From: Streptomyces sp. NBC_01788 | GTDB taxonomy: Bacteria > Actinomycetota > Actinomycetes > Streptomycetales > Streptomycetaceae | DNA: 64,000 nucleotides | Direction of reading: 5' to 3' | NCBI RefSeq assembly: GCF_035917575.1 | Contig: NZ_CP109090.1 | Coordinates: 1,550,001-1,614,000, forward strand | Part shown: positions 56,960-64,000 of the stretch, piece by piece | Position numbering within the stretch: the stretch's first letter is position 1 | How the letters are laid out: every line of letters starts with the position of its first letter | Program-made: the position numbers and the translations under genes | The notes under the pieces: model-generated | Database searches by the model: none | Seen by the model: only the letters and a program-made list of their open reading frames with translations | What the model was told of the DNA's origin: nothing

Positions 56960-57285
56960 GGGACTGGGCCCGACTCCCTTACCGTGCGGGGCCGATGCCG
57001 CGGGGCCCCGGCCCGATTCCGTGGGACGCCACGCCGACTTCCGTGAGGCGCCACGCCGACTCCGTGGAGCGCGGGGCCTGACTTTCTTACGGCGCCGAGC
57101 CGACGCCCGCGCGGCGCCGAGCCGACTCCCCGAAACGCCAGGCCGACGCCCGCGCGGCGTCAAGCCGACTTCCGGGAGGCGCCGAGCCGGCTTCCGGGCG
57201 ATGCCAAGCCGACTCCCGCACGGCGCCGAACCGACTTCCAGGCGATGCCAAGCCGACTCCGGGCGATGCCGAGCCGACTCCAGGC
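56960..57285. repeat. 22-bp degenerate tandem repeat array, about 15 units
   Basis: The core GCCGACTYCCGG recurs with strict 21-22 base period at 57033, 57055, (57076), 57099, 57121, 57142, 57164, 57186, 57208, 57230, 57252 and 57273, with weaker units at 56969, 56991 and 57011. Full unit is roughly GCCGACTYCCGSRC plus GRYGCCRA. No protein frame with the pattern is supported. It lies just past the stop of the ROK regulator gene and upstream of the FMN riboswitch region. Between 56692 and 56959 I see only the probable riboswitch promoter region and no gene. Confidence 0.85.
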
Positions 57286-57289
57286 GGCC

Positions 57290-58516
57290 TCAACGCTCAG
57301 GTGGGGCGAACAGGTCGTCCTGGGCGCGGTCGCGGGCGGTCACGAGCGCGCCGCGCAGTACCGCACGGCCGCCGAGCGTGCCCGCCCTCACCTCGGTGGG
57401 CAGCGGCGACATCCGGGCCACGCGCTCCGCCACGCGCGCGGCGAGCGCGTCTCCGCCGGCCTGCCCGATCTCGCCCCCGAGGACCACGCATCCGGGATCG
57501 AGAACGGCCACCACCGAGGCCACCCCGAGGACGACGCGGTCGGCCAGGGCGTCGAGGAAGCGCGAGGCCGCCGCGGAGCCGGCGGTCCCCGTGGTCGCCC
57601 GTGCCGCCGCCCGCACCAGTTCCGCCGCGACCGGCTCCGCACCCGTTCCCTCCGCGCGGTCCGAGCCGGTTCCGTCCGCCGACAGCCCGTGCCGCTCGGC
57701 CAGTTCCGTCACCGCCGCGGCGCCGGCCAGGGAGTGGAAGCCGTCCGCGCAGCCCGTCGCCGAGGGCAGTCCCTCGGTGCCCGGGACGGGCAGGAAGCCG
57801 ATCTCGCCGGTGCCTCCGGAGGCACCGCGGCGCAGGGCTCCGTCCAGGACGACGGCCGCGCCGGTGCCGTGGCCGAGCCACAGCAGGACGAACGTGTCCC
57901 GGCCCCGGGCGGCCCCGTCGCGCTGCTCGGCCAGCGCCGCGAGGTTGGTCTCGTTCTCGACGATGACCCGGGCCCCCCGCAGCCGCTCCTGCAGGGCGGC
58001 CACCAGCCGGCGGTGCCATTCGGGCAGTCCCGTGGAGTCGCGGAGTTCACCGGTGACCGGATCGATCAGACCCGGCGCGCCGATGCCGACCGTGTGCAGC
58101 CGCTCCGCCCCCGCCTCCTTGACCACCCGCTCCACCAGACCGACCGCCTGCTCCAGCGCTGGCCCGGTGCCCGCGTCGCCACCGATCGGCACGGACTCCG
58201 CGGCCAGTTCCCGGCCCAGCAGGTCGGCGACGGTCACGGACACGCTGTCCGTGCGGACGTCGAGGGCGGCCAGATGGGCGCGGTCGGCGACGATGCCGTA
58301 CAGCCGCGCGTTGGGCCCGCGCCGCTGCTCGCCGGACTCACCGACCACGGAGATCAGGCCGGAGGCCGTCAGCCGCTCGACGAGGTCGGCGACGGTGGGC
58401 CGGGACAGACCGGTGAGCTGCTTCAACTGCCCTGCCGTCAAGGGTCCTTGCTGCTGAAGCAGCCGCAGGGCGAGCCGGTCGTTGATGGCCCGGGCGGTGC
58501 TCGGTGATGCGGGCAT
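57290..58516 (-). CDS. ROK-family transcriptional regulator
   Basis: 408 residues: winged helix (NDRLALRLLQQQGPLTAGQL, GLSRPTVADLVERLTASGLI) plus ROK sugar-kinase-like domain with VGIGAPGLIDPVTGEL, ENETNLAALAEQ and GHGTGAAVVLDGALRRGASG. The usual zinc site CGCGxxGCxE is absent; in its place is ATGCADGF. ENET replaces the usual ENDA. So sugar binding may differ from classic NagC or XylR. It is divergent from an MFS gene with a palindrome between them. Confidence 0.92.
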   Translation of the reverse strand: MPASPSTARAINDRLALRLLQQQGPLTAGQLKQLTGLSRPTVADLVERLTASGLISVVGESGEQRRGPNARLYGIVADRAHLAALDVRTDSVSVTVADLLGRELAAESVPIGGDAGTGPALEQAVGLVERVVKEAGAERLHTVGIGAPGLIDPVTGELRDSTGLPEWHRRLVAALQERLRGARVIVENETNLAALAEQRDGAARGRDTFVLLWLGHGTGAAVVLDGALRRGASGGTGEIGFLPVPGTEGLPSATGCADGFHSLAGAAAVTELAERHGLSADGTGSDRAEGTGAEPVAAELVRAAARATTGTAGSAAASRFLDALADRVVLGVASVVAVLDPGCVVLGGEIGQAGGDALAARVAERVARMSPLPTEVRAGTLGGRAVLRGALVTARDRAQDDLFAPPER

Positions 58517-58568
58517 GCCGGGAATCCTCCCAGATCTGCGGGCTGCTGCCGTCCGCGATGTCGGCTAT

Positions 58569-58591
58569 CTATCAGGCAGGTTCCCTGATAG
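58569..58591. promoter_or_regulatory. Palindromic operator between ROK regulator and MFS genes
   Basis: CTATCAGG-N7-CCTGATAG, perfect 8-bp arms with centres 15 bases apart, in the 133-base divergent gap. The AT-rich arms stand out here. It is the best candidate binding site for the ROK protein, controlling itself and the transporter. Confidence 0.75.
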
Positions 58592-58649
58592 TTTACGTCG
58601 GCGCGAGAGCGCGAGGGGCAACGACGGTCAGCCCGGGAGGGGCCGGACA

Positions 58650-59861
58650 ATGAGTGCAGTGGTCTACGAACATCGTGAGGTACGGCGCGCCCGGTACGCC
58701 GTGGCGGCCGTCTTCGCCGTGCACGGCGCCGTCACCGGCTCGTTCGCGACCCGTGTGCCGTGGATCCAGGACCACGCCGGGGTCAGCGCCGGGCAGCTCG
58801 GCCTCGCGCTGGCCTTCCCGGCGCTCGGCGCGTCCCTCGCGATGCCGCTCGCGGGCGGCATCAGCCACCGCTTCGGCGCCCGCAACGCGCTGCGCGGCCT
58901 GATCGCGCTGTGGACGCTCGCCCTCGTCCTGCCCTCCCTCGCGCCGAACCTCCTGACCCTGTGCCTCGGCCTCTTCCTCTACGGCGCCACGGCGGGCATG
59001 GCGGACGTCGCGATGAACGCCCTCGGGGTGGAGGTCGAGAACCGGCTCGACCGCTCGATCATGTCGGGCCTGCACGGCATGTGGAGCGCGGGCGCCCTGG
59101 TCGGGTCGGCGGCCGGCACGGTGGCCGCGCACCTCGGCTCGGACGCGCGGCTGCACCATCTGCTGGCCGCCGCCGTGCTGACCGTGCTGGGCGTGGCCGC
59201 CTGCACCTGGGTGCTTGACCTCCAGCCCGCACAGGACGAGGAGCCGCCGCCCCGGTTCGCGCTGCCGCCGAAGTCGGCGCTGCTGATCGGCGCGATCGGG
59301 TTCTGCGCGGTGTTCGCGGAGGGCGCCAGCCTGGACTGGTCGGCGGTCTATCTGCGGCACCAGCTGGAGACCTCGGCCGGGCTCGCGGCGGCCTGCACCA
59401 CGGGCTTCACCCTCACCATGGCGATCGCACGGATCGCGGGCGACCGAGTGGTGGACCGGTTCGGCGCCGTGCGCACGGTGCGGGCGAGCGGCGTGCTGGC
59501 GGTCCTCGGCGGCCTGCTCGTCGTCACCGGGGGCCATCCGGCGGTGGCGATGACCGGGTTCGCGCTGATGGGCCTCGGTATCGCGGTCGTCGTACCGCTG
59601 TGCTTCGCCGCGGCCGGCCGCAGTGGCCCGAACCCCAGCCAGGCCATCGCCGGTGTCGCGACCATCACGTACACCTCGGGGCTCGTCGCGCCGAGCGCGA
59701 TCGGCGGACTGGCCCAGGCGACCAGCCTGGTGGTCTCCTTCGGCCTGGTGACCCTCCTCGCGTGCGGTCTGGTCGCCTTCGCGGGAGTGCTCAGGGCCGG
59801 CGACCGGAACCGGACGAAGATCGGCCCCGCCAGCACCGCGGTGCCCGACCCGCGGCCCTGA
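58650..59861 (+). CDS. MFS transporter, sugar/efflux type
   Basis: 403 residues with 12 predicted helices, from the ATG with GGGAGGGG upstream (MSAVVYEHREVRRARYAV). Early conserved FATRVPWIQDHAGVSAGQLG and MADVAMNALGVEVENRLDR are typical of the YbjJ/FucP-related branch of MFS proteins found with ROK or DeoR regulators. Substrate unknown, but the divergent ROK gene suggests a sugar. The open frame upstream to 58482 runs through the operator and is not coding. Confidence 0.9.
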   Translation: MSAVVYEHREVRRARYAVAAVFAVHGAVTGSFATRVPWIQDHAGVSAGQLGLALAFPALGASLAMPLAGGISHRFGARNALRGLIALWTLALVLPSLAPNLLTLCLGLFLYGATAGMADVAMNALGVEVENRLDRSIMSGLHGMWSAGALVGSAAGTVAAHLGSDARLHHLLAAAVLTVLGVAACTWVLDLQPAQDEEPPPRFALPPKSALLIGAIGFCAVFAEGASLDWSAVYLRHQLETSAGLAAACTTGFTLTMAIARIAGDRVVDRFGAVRTVRASGVLAVLGGLLVVTGGHPAVAMTGFALMGLGIAVVVPLCFAAAGRSGPNPSQAIAGVATITYTSGLVAPSAIGGLAQATSLVVSFGLVTLLACGLVAFAGVLRAGDRNRTKIGPASTAVPDPRP

Positions 59862-59967
59862 GCGGGGCCTCAACGGCGCTGAGCAGGGGCGGGTGGGGAC
59901 GGGACCCTCCGGCACCCCCGACAATGGTGCGGACAGGCTCCACGTACAGAGAAAGCGAAATCCCACC

Positions 59968-61365
59968 ATGGACCTCGGCGTGCGCTGGAAGCTGCACGGT
60001 GACGGGCGCACGCCCGCACCCGGAGCGGTGGTACGGCCCGACGAACGACTCTCCTGGCCCCGCACGGCAGGACTCGGCGCCCAGCACGTCGTGGCCATGT
60101 TCGGCGCATCCTTCGTCGCCCCCGTGCTCATGGGCCTCGACCCCAACCTCGCGATCATGATGTCGGGCGTCGCGACCGTGATCTTCCTGCTCGCCACCCG
60201 CGGCCGGGTGCCCAGCTATCTGGGCTGCTCGCTCTCCTTCGTGGGCGTCGCCGCGGTCATCCGGGCGCAGGGCGGCACCAGCGCCACCGTGACCGGCGCG
60301 GTCTTCGTCGTCGGTGCCGCGCTGTTCCTGGTCGGTCTCGCCGTCCAGCGCTTCGGGGCACGGATCATCCACGCCGCGATGCCGCCGATCGTCACCGGCG
60401 CGGTCGTCATGCTGATCGGCTTCAACCTCGCTCCCGTCACCGCCTCCACCTACTGGCCGCAGGACCAGTGGACGGCCCTGCTCGTCATGCTGTTCACCGG
60501 ACTGGCCGTCGTGTGCCTGCGCGGCTTCTGGTCCCGGATCGCGATCTTCCTCGGGCTGGTCTTCGGCTACGGCATCTCCTGGGTGTTCGACCGGGTCCTC
60601 GGAAAGATCCACTCCGTGGACGCGGGCGGCAGGCTCACCGACCACTGGCGCCTGGACCTCTCGGGTGTGGGCAAGGCCGACTGGATCGGGCTGCCGTCCT
60701 TCCACGGGCCCAGCTTCCAGTGGTCGGCGATCCTCGTGGCACTGCCCGTCGTCATCGCGCTGGTCGCGGAGAACGCGGGGCATGTGAAGGCGGTCGGCGA
60801 GATGACCGGCGACCCGCTGGACGACAAGCTCGGCACCGCGATCTCGGCGGACGGTGTGGCCTCCATGCTGTCGACCGCGGTGGGCGGTCCGCCGAACACC
60901 ACCTACTCCGAGAACATCGGCGTGATGGCCGCGACCCGCGTCTACTCCACCGCCGCGTACTGGGCCGCCGCGGGCTTCGCGCTGCTGTTCGGCGTCTGCC
61001 CCAAGTTCGGCGCGATAGTGGCCGCGATCCCGGGCGGTGTCCTCGGCGGCATCACCGTCATCCTGTACGGCATGATCGGTCTGCTCGGCGCGCAGATCTG
61101 GATCAACGCCAAGGTCGACCTGCGCAATCCGCTGAACCTGGTGCCGGCCGCGGCGGGCATCATCATCGGCGTCGGCAACGTCAGCCTGAAGTTCAGCGAC
61201 ACCTTCTCCCTCAGCGGCATCGCGCTCGGCACCCTGGTCGTCATCACCGGCTACCACGCGCTGCGCGCTTTCGCGCCGGCCCACCTCAAGCGGCAGGAGC
61301 CGCTGCTGGACGAGGGCACGTCGTCGTACGGCGAGGAGGCCGAGGGCACCGGGCCGGCCTCGTAG
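59968..61365 (+). CDS. NCS2 uracil/xanthine permease
   Basis: 465 residues with about 14 membrane helices. N-terminal LSWPRTAGLGAQHVVAMFGA (substrate-binding helix 1), VPSYLGCSLSFVGVAAVI, then VALVAENAGHVKAVGEMTG and the NCS2 motif VGGPPNTTYSENIGVMAATR. These are close to bacterial uracil permeases (UraA: A-E-H-xx, NTTYGEN). It takes up nucleobases by proton symport. ATG start 106 bases after the MFS gene. Confidence 0.94.
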   Translation: MDLGVRWKLHGDGRTPAPGAVVRPDERLSWPRTAGLGAQHVVAMFGASFVAPVLMGLDPNLAIMMSGVATVIFLLATRGRVPSYLGCSLSFVGVAAVIRAQGGTSATVTGAVFVVGAALFLVGLAVQRFGARIIHAAMPPIVTGAVVMLIGFNLAPVTASTYWPQDQWTALLVMLFTGLAVVCLRGFWSRIAIFLGLVFGYGISWVFDRVLGKIHSVDAGGRLTDHWRLDLSGVGKADWIGLPSFHGPSFQWSAILVALPVVIALVAENAGHVKAVGEMTGDPLDDKLGTAISADGVASMLSTAVGGPPNTTYSENIGVMAATRVYSTAAYWAAAGFALLFGVCPKFGAIVAAIPGGVLGGITVILYGMIGLLGAQIWINAKVDLRNPLNLVPAAAGIIIGVGNVSLKFSDTFSLSGIALGTLVVITGYHALRAFAPAHLKRQEPLLDEGTSSYGEEAEGTGPAS

Positions 61366-61489
61366 GCCACCGCCCGGCCCGCCCCGTGGGAGCGCCCCGC
61401 CCGGTCCGCCGGCGGGCGCGTTCCCTCGTTCCGGGGAAGCGCCGGGCCCGTCGGCGCCCGGCCCGGCCCGGGCCTGGGACGCTGCCCCC

Positions 61490-62167
61490 ATGGGGCAATC
61501 GGTACAACCCGCCCAGGGCGGTCCGGGCACAGGCGACGCGGTGGACGCGACGGTCGTCCGGATGCGCGACCTGGCCGCCGCGCTGCCCGAGCGCGACGGG
61601 ATCGCGGTCTTCCACCGTGTGTACCTCGCCGTCACCGAGGCGGCCCGCCGATGGCCGGCGACCACGCTGGACGCGCCGCTCGCCGGGCGGTACCTCGCCG
61701 CCGTGGACACGGCCGCCGACACGCGGCGGACACCCGCCTGCTGGCGGCCGGTGCTCCAGTTCCGCCGGCACCCCGGGGTACGGCCGGCGCAGTTCGCGCT
61801 GGCGGGCCTCCACGCCCACATCGGCCACGACCTGGCCCTCGCCGTGGTGGACGCCTGCCGGGCGGCGCGGTGCGAACCGGCCGACCTGGAGAGCGAGTTC
61901 GACCGCGTCGGTGACTTCCTCCTGGCGCTGGAGGAGCGCGTCCGCGAGGATCTGACGCCCGGTCCCGAACTGCTCCGGATCACCGACCCGCTCACCCACC
62001 TGCTCGGCTCATGGGACCTGGAGCGGGCGCGGGAGGCGAGCTGGTCGGCCGCGCGGGCGCTGTGGGCGCTGCGCCGACTGCCCGACGTGGCCGAGGAGTT
62101 CGCCCGGCGGCTGGACGCGGCGGTCGGCTTCGACTGCCGCATGATGCTCACTCCGCTGTCCGGCTGA
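61490..62167 (+). CDS. DUF5995 family protein
   Basis: 225 residues, all-helical. Contains VVRMRDLAAALPERDGIAVF, FHRVYLAVTEAARRWPA, RHPGVRPAQFALAGLHAHIGHDLALAVVDAC (pieces) and a C-terminal SWSAARALWALRRLP. H-A-H-I-G-H-D is a conserved-looking motif that could bind a metal. No known reaction. I recall this family as DUF5995 in actinobacteria. It stands alone between the permease and the oxidoreductase. Confidence 0.75.
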   Translation: MGQSVQPAQGGPGTGDAVDATVVRMRDLAAALPERDGIAVFHRVYLAVTEAARRWPATTLDAPLAGRYLAAVDTAADTRRTPACWRPVLQFRRHPGVRPAQFALAGLHAHIGHDLALAVVDACRAARCEPADLESEFDRVGDFLLALEERVREDLTPGPELLRITDPLTHLLGSWDLERAREASWSAARALWALRRLPDVAEEFARRLDAAVGFDCRMMLTPLSG

Positions 62168-62258
62168 TCCGGACATCCACGGGCACCTTCCCGGAACAGC
62201 CTCATGATCACTGTACGTTGACCACGGGACACGGACGATCACGAAGGAGCGCACCGTC

Positions 62259-63191
62259 ATGGCGACCCGGCTGGGAATCGGTCTTCCGCAGAACCGTCAG
62301 TACGACCTCGGCAGGGACGTGCCCGACGTGGCACGCGCCGTGGAGCGCATCGGCTACGACAGCGTGTGGGTCTACGAGCGGGCCCTGTTCCCGGAGCCCG
62401 CCACGCAGGGGCTGTACGGCATGGAGGGCGTGCCCTGGCCCGACTCCTACCGGCACGTGGCCGACCCGCTGGTCACCCTCGCCCTGGCCGCGGCGGTCAC
62501 CGAGCGGGTCGGGCTGGGCACCAGCGTGCTGGTCGCGCCGCTGCACGTGCCGTTCCAGCTCGCCCGGTCCCTCGCCTCGCTGGACGCGGCCTCGGGCGGC
62601 CGGGTGATCGCCGGCTTCGGCACGGGCTGGTCCGTGGACGAGTACGCGGCGACGGGGATCCGGCCGATCAAGGAGCGCGGCCGGGTGCTGGACGAGGTGA
62701 TCGACGTCTGCAGGGCCGTGTGGGGGCCCGACCCGGTGCGCTACGACGGCCGTATCACGAAGATCGAGTCGGCCGTGGTGGGCCCCAAGCCGGCCCGGCC
62801 GATCCCGATCCTGCTGGCCGCGAGCACCCGCAGGGCCAGGGAGCGGCTCGTCGAGCACGCCGACGGCTGGCTGCCGGTGGCCGCGGGCGGCGCCGAGCGG
62901 CTCGCGAGCCAGTGGGACGCGGTGCGGGACCTGGCCGCCGAGCGGGGCCGGCAGCAGCCGATCCGGACGGTGCTGCGGGTGAACGCGACGTACTCGGCCA
63001 AGGCGTACGACGGTGCCGGGCGCCGGCCCTTCCAGGGCAACGCGGCCCAGATCGCCGAGGACCTCCTCGCCTACGCGGCGATCGGCCTGGAGGAGATCCT
63101 GATCGATGTGCAGGGCCGCATGCGGGACGCCGAGGAGCTCAAGGACGTCGCCGCTGAGGTGTTCGGGGCTGCGCGGGCGGCCGGGGTGTGA
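62259..63191 (+). CDS. F420-dependent LLM-class oxidoreductase
   Basis: 310 residues of the luciferase-like (bacterial luciferase TIM-barrel) family. Starts MATRLGIGLPQNRQYDLGRD; seen are DSVWVYERALFPEPAT, GTSVLVAPLHVPFQLARSLA, GRVIAGFGTGWSVDEYAATG and PIPILLAASTRRARERLVEH. The actinobacterial branch commonly uses coenzyme F420 rather than FMN. Substrate unknown. GAAGGAG lies eight bases before the ATG. Convergent with the flavin amine oxidase gene, 16 bases away. Confidence 0.9.
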   Translation: MATRLGIGLPQNRQYDLGRDVPDVARAVERIGYDSVWVYERALFPEPATQGLYGMEGVPWPDSYRHVADPLVTLALAAAVTERVGLGTSVLVAPLHVPFQLARSLASLDAASGGRVIAGFGTGWSVDEYAATGIRPIKERGRVLDEVIDVCRAVWGPDPVRYDGRITKIESAVVGPKPARPIPILLAASTRRARERLVEHADGWLPVAAGGAERLASQWDAVRDLAAERGRQQPIRTVLRVNATYSAKAYDGAGRRPFQGNAAQIAEDLLAYAAIGLEEILIDVQGRMRDAEELKDVAAEVFGAARAAGV

Positions 63192-63207
63192 CCGCCCTCA
63201 ACTCCTC

Positions 63208-64000
63208 TCAGTCCTCCGGGAGTTCGACCGGGGCGATCTCGTCGTAGACGTCGCCGGGGCCGGGGTTGGCCGGGTCGGTGCCGCCGCCGAACTGGTGCAT
63301 GACGCCCCAGACCGCGTTCAGCGCGGTCTGCACGGCACCCTCGGCCCACCCGGCCGTCCAGGAGATGTCGTCGCCGGCGAGGAAGACACCCCGCTTGTCC
63401 TCGGGCAGCCGGTCCTGCATGAAGTGGGTGAACAGGCGCCGCTGGTAGCGGTAGTGGCCGGGCAGGTTGGCCTTGAACGCGCCCATGAAGTAGGGCTCGT
63501 TCTCCCAGGACACGGTCACCGGGCTGCCGATGACGTGCTTGCGGATGTTCACGTTCGGATAGATCTCCGACAGTGACTTCAGCATGACCTCCATCCGCTC
63601 GTTCGCGGACAGCGGCAGCCACTTCAGGCTGTCGTCGCACCAGGTGTAGGAGAGGCAGATGACGGCGGGCCTGTCCGGGCCGTCGTCAAGCAGGTAGGTG
63701 CCGCGGGTCATGCGGTCGGTGAGCGTCATCGACATCACGTCCCGGCCGGTCGGCTCGCCCTTGTCGTCGACGGCCTTGTCCAGCCAGAAGGGCCGGTCCA
63801 CGGGCACGAACAGCTTGCTGGACTCCATGTAGTGGGTGCGCTCGATCGCGGTCCAGTGGTCGATCGGGAAGAGCGCGTCGTCGCACTGGACCTTGGACAG
63901 CAGCATCCAGGACTGGGCGGTGAAGATGGCCGCCTGGTAGGTACGGATGTCGCCGTTCGCGTCCGTCACCGTGATGCGGTTGTTCGCGGTGCGGTGCAGC
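63208..64000 (-). CDS. Flavin monoamine oxidase-like protein, C-terminal part
   Basis: 264 codons of the C-terminal part; the start lies beyond the right edge. It contains TYQAAIFTAQSWMLLSKVQ, ERTHYMESSKLFVPVDRPFW and the FAD-contact region GVFLAGDDISWTAGWAEGAVQTALNAV, which is the C-terminal signature of flavin amine oxidases (compare tryptophan 2-monooxygenase and L-amino acid oxidases). It oxidises an amine or amino acid with release of H2O2. Exact substrate cannot be judged from this part. Confidence 0.85.
   Translation of the reverse strand, partial: LHRTANNRITVTDANGDIRTYQAAIFTAQSWMLLSKVQCDDALFPIDHWTAIERTHYMESSKLFVPVDRPFWLDKAVDDKGEPTGRDVMSMTLTDRMTRGTYLLDDGPDRPAVICLSYTWCDDSLKWLPLSANERMEVMLKSLSEIYPNVNIRKHVIGSPVTVSWENEPYFMGAFKANLPGHYRYQRRLFTHFMQDRLPEDKRGVFLAGDDISWTAGWAEGAVQTALNAVWGVMHQFGGGTDPANPGPGDVYDEIAPVELPED

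Noticed and set aside
56960..57285. CRISPR array
   Set aside because: The repeats are head-to-tail without unique spacers, are degenerate, and no cas gene is present.
59791..62232. An 813-codon minus-strand frame
   Set aside because: Antisense to the nucleobase permease and DUF5995 genes, low-complexity translation.

Overview
The window is a stretch of linear-chromosome-type Streptomyces DNA. It is very GC-rich (roughly 70% by eye), has dense genes with GTG and TTG starts and many ATGA or GTGA stop/start overlaps, and carries actinobacterial marker genes: a conservon (cvnABCD), rbpA, a DasR-regulated chitinase and an FMN-riboswitch riboflavin operon. From memory, rbpA is SCO1421 in S. coelicolor and the right half follows the same order as that chromosome around it. 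I did not compute this. I see no prophage, CRISPR array, rRNA or tRNA, so this looks like ordinary core chromosome with one recent insertion.

Layout. 0-6 kb: the start of an acetoacetyl-CoA synthetase gene, a GH31 glycosidase, a NUDIX hydrolase, and glpK, whose stop codon is the exact target of an intact IS630-type element. 6-15 kb: a conservon (kinase-like CvnA, roadblock CvnB, DUF742 CvnC, GTPase CvnD) with a 1215-residue HyuA-HyuB oxoprolinase/hydantoinase fusion gene between cvnC and cvnD, and a divergent small membrane protein. 15-22.5 kb: a three-gene operon with the order and architecture of MukF-MukE-MukB / JetA-JetB-JetC (kleisin-like, winged-helix-like, 1567-residue SMC-like ATPase). 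It has no adjacent JetD-type nuclease, and the Walker B motif carries Asn where the catalytic Glu is expected. This is the most interesting system here.

22.5-28 kb: SGNH hydrolase and two GT4 glycosyltransferases joined by 4-base overlaps, a HEAT-type protein preceded by a 19-codon Cys-Cys ORF, and an ankyrin protein. 28-35 kb: a 64-residue membrane protein and an FtsK-like protein with a broken Walker A, a MocR regulator divergent from a YczE-type membrane protein, glycerophosphodiesterase, an Atg22-type MFS protein, and rbpA with a sigma-R-type promoter. 35-42 kb: FxsA, polyprenol-phosphate mannose synthase, amidohydrolase, Lrp-type regulator, two small conserved proteins, acyl-CoA dehydrogenase.

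42-49 kb: GH18 chitinase behind two DasR-like sites, TetR regulator, Tat-exported C39-like protein, P-loop kinase, a probable intergenic sRNA with its own promoter and terminator, and an EccA-like AAA protein. 49-52 kb: two coupled DUF21-CBS membrane proteins. 52-57 kb: FMN riboswitch - ribE - ribM - ribBA - ribH - hisE - hisG - PH-domain protein, all in one direction. 57-64 kb: a 22-bp tandem repeat array, a ROK-type repressor divergent from an MFS transporter with a shared palindrome, an NCS2 nucleobase permease, a DUF5995 protein, an F420-dependent oxidoreductase, and the C-terminal part of a flavin amine oxidase running off the right edge.
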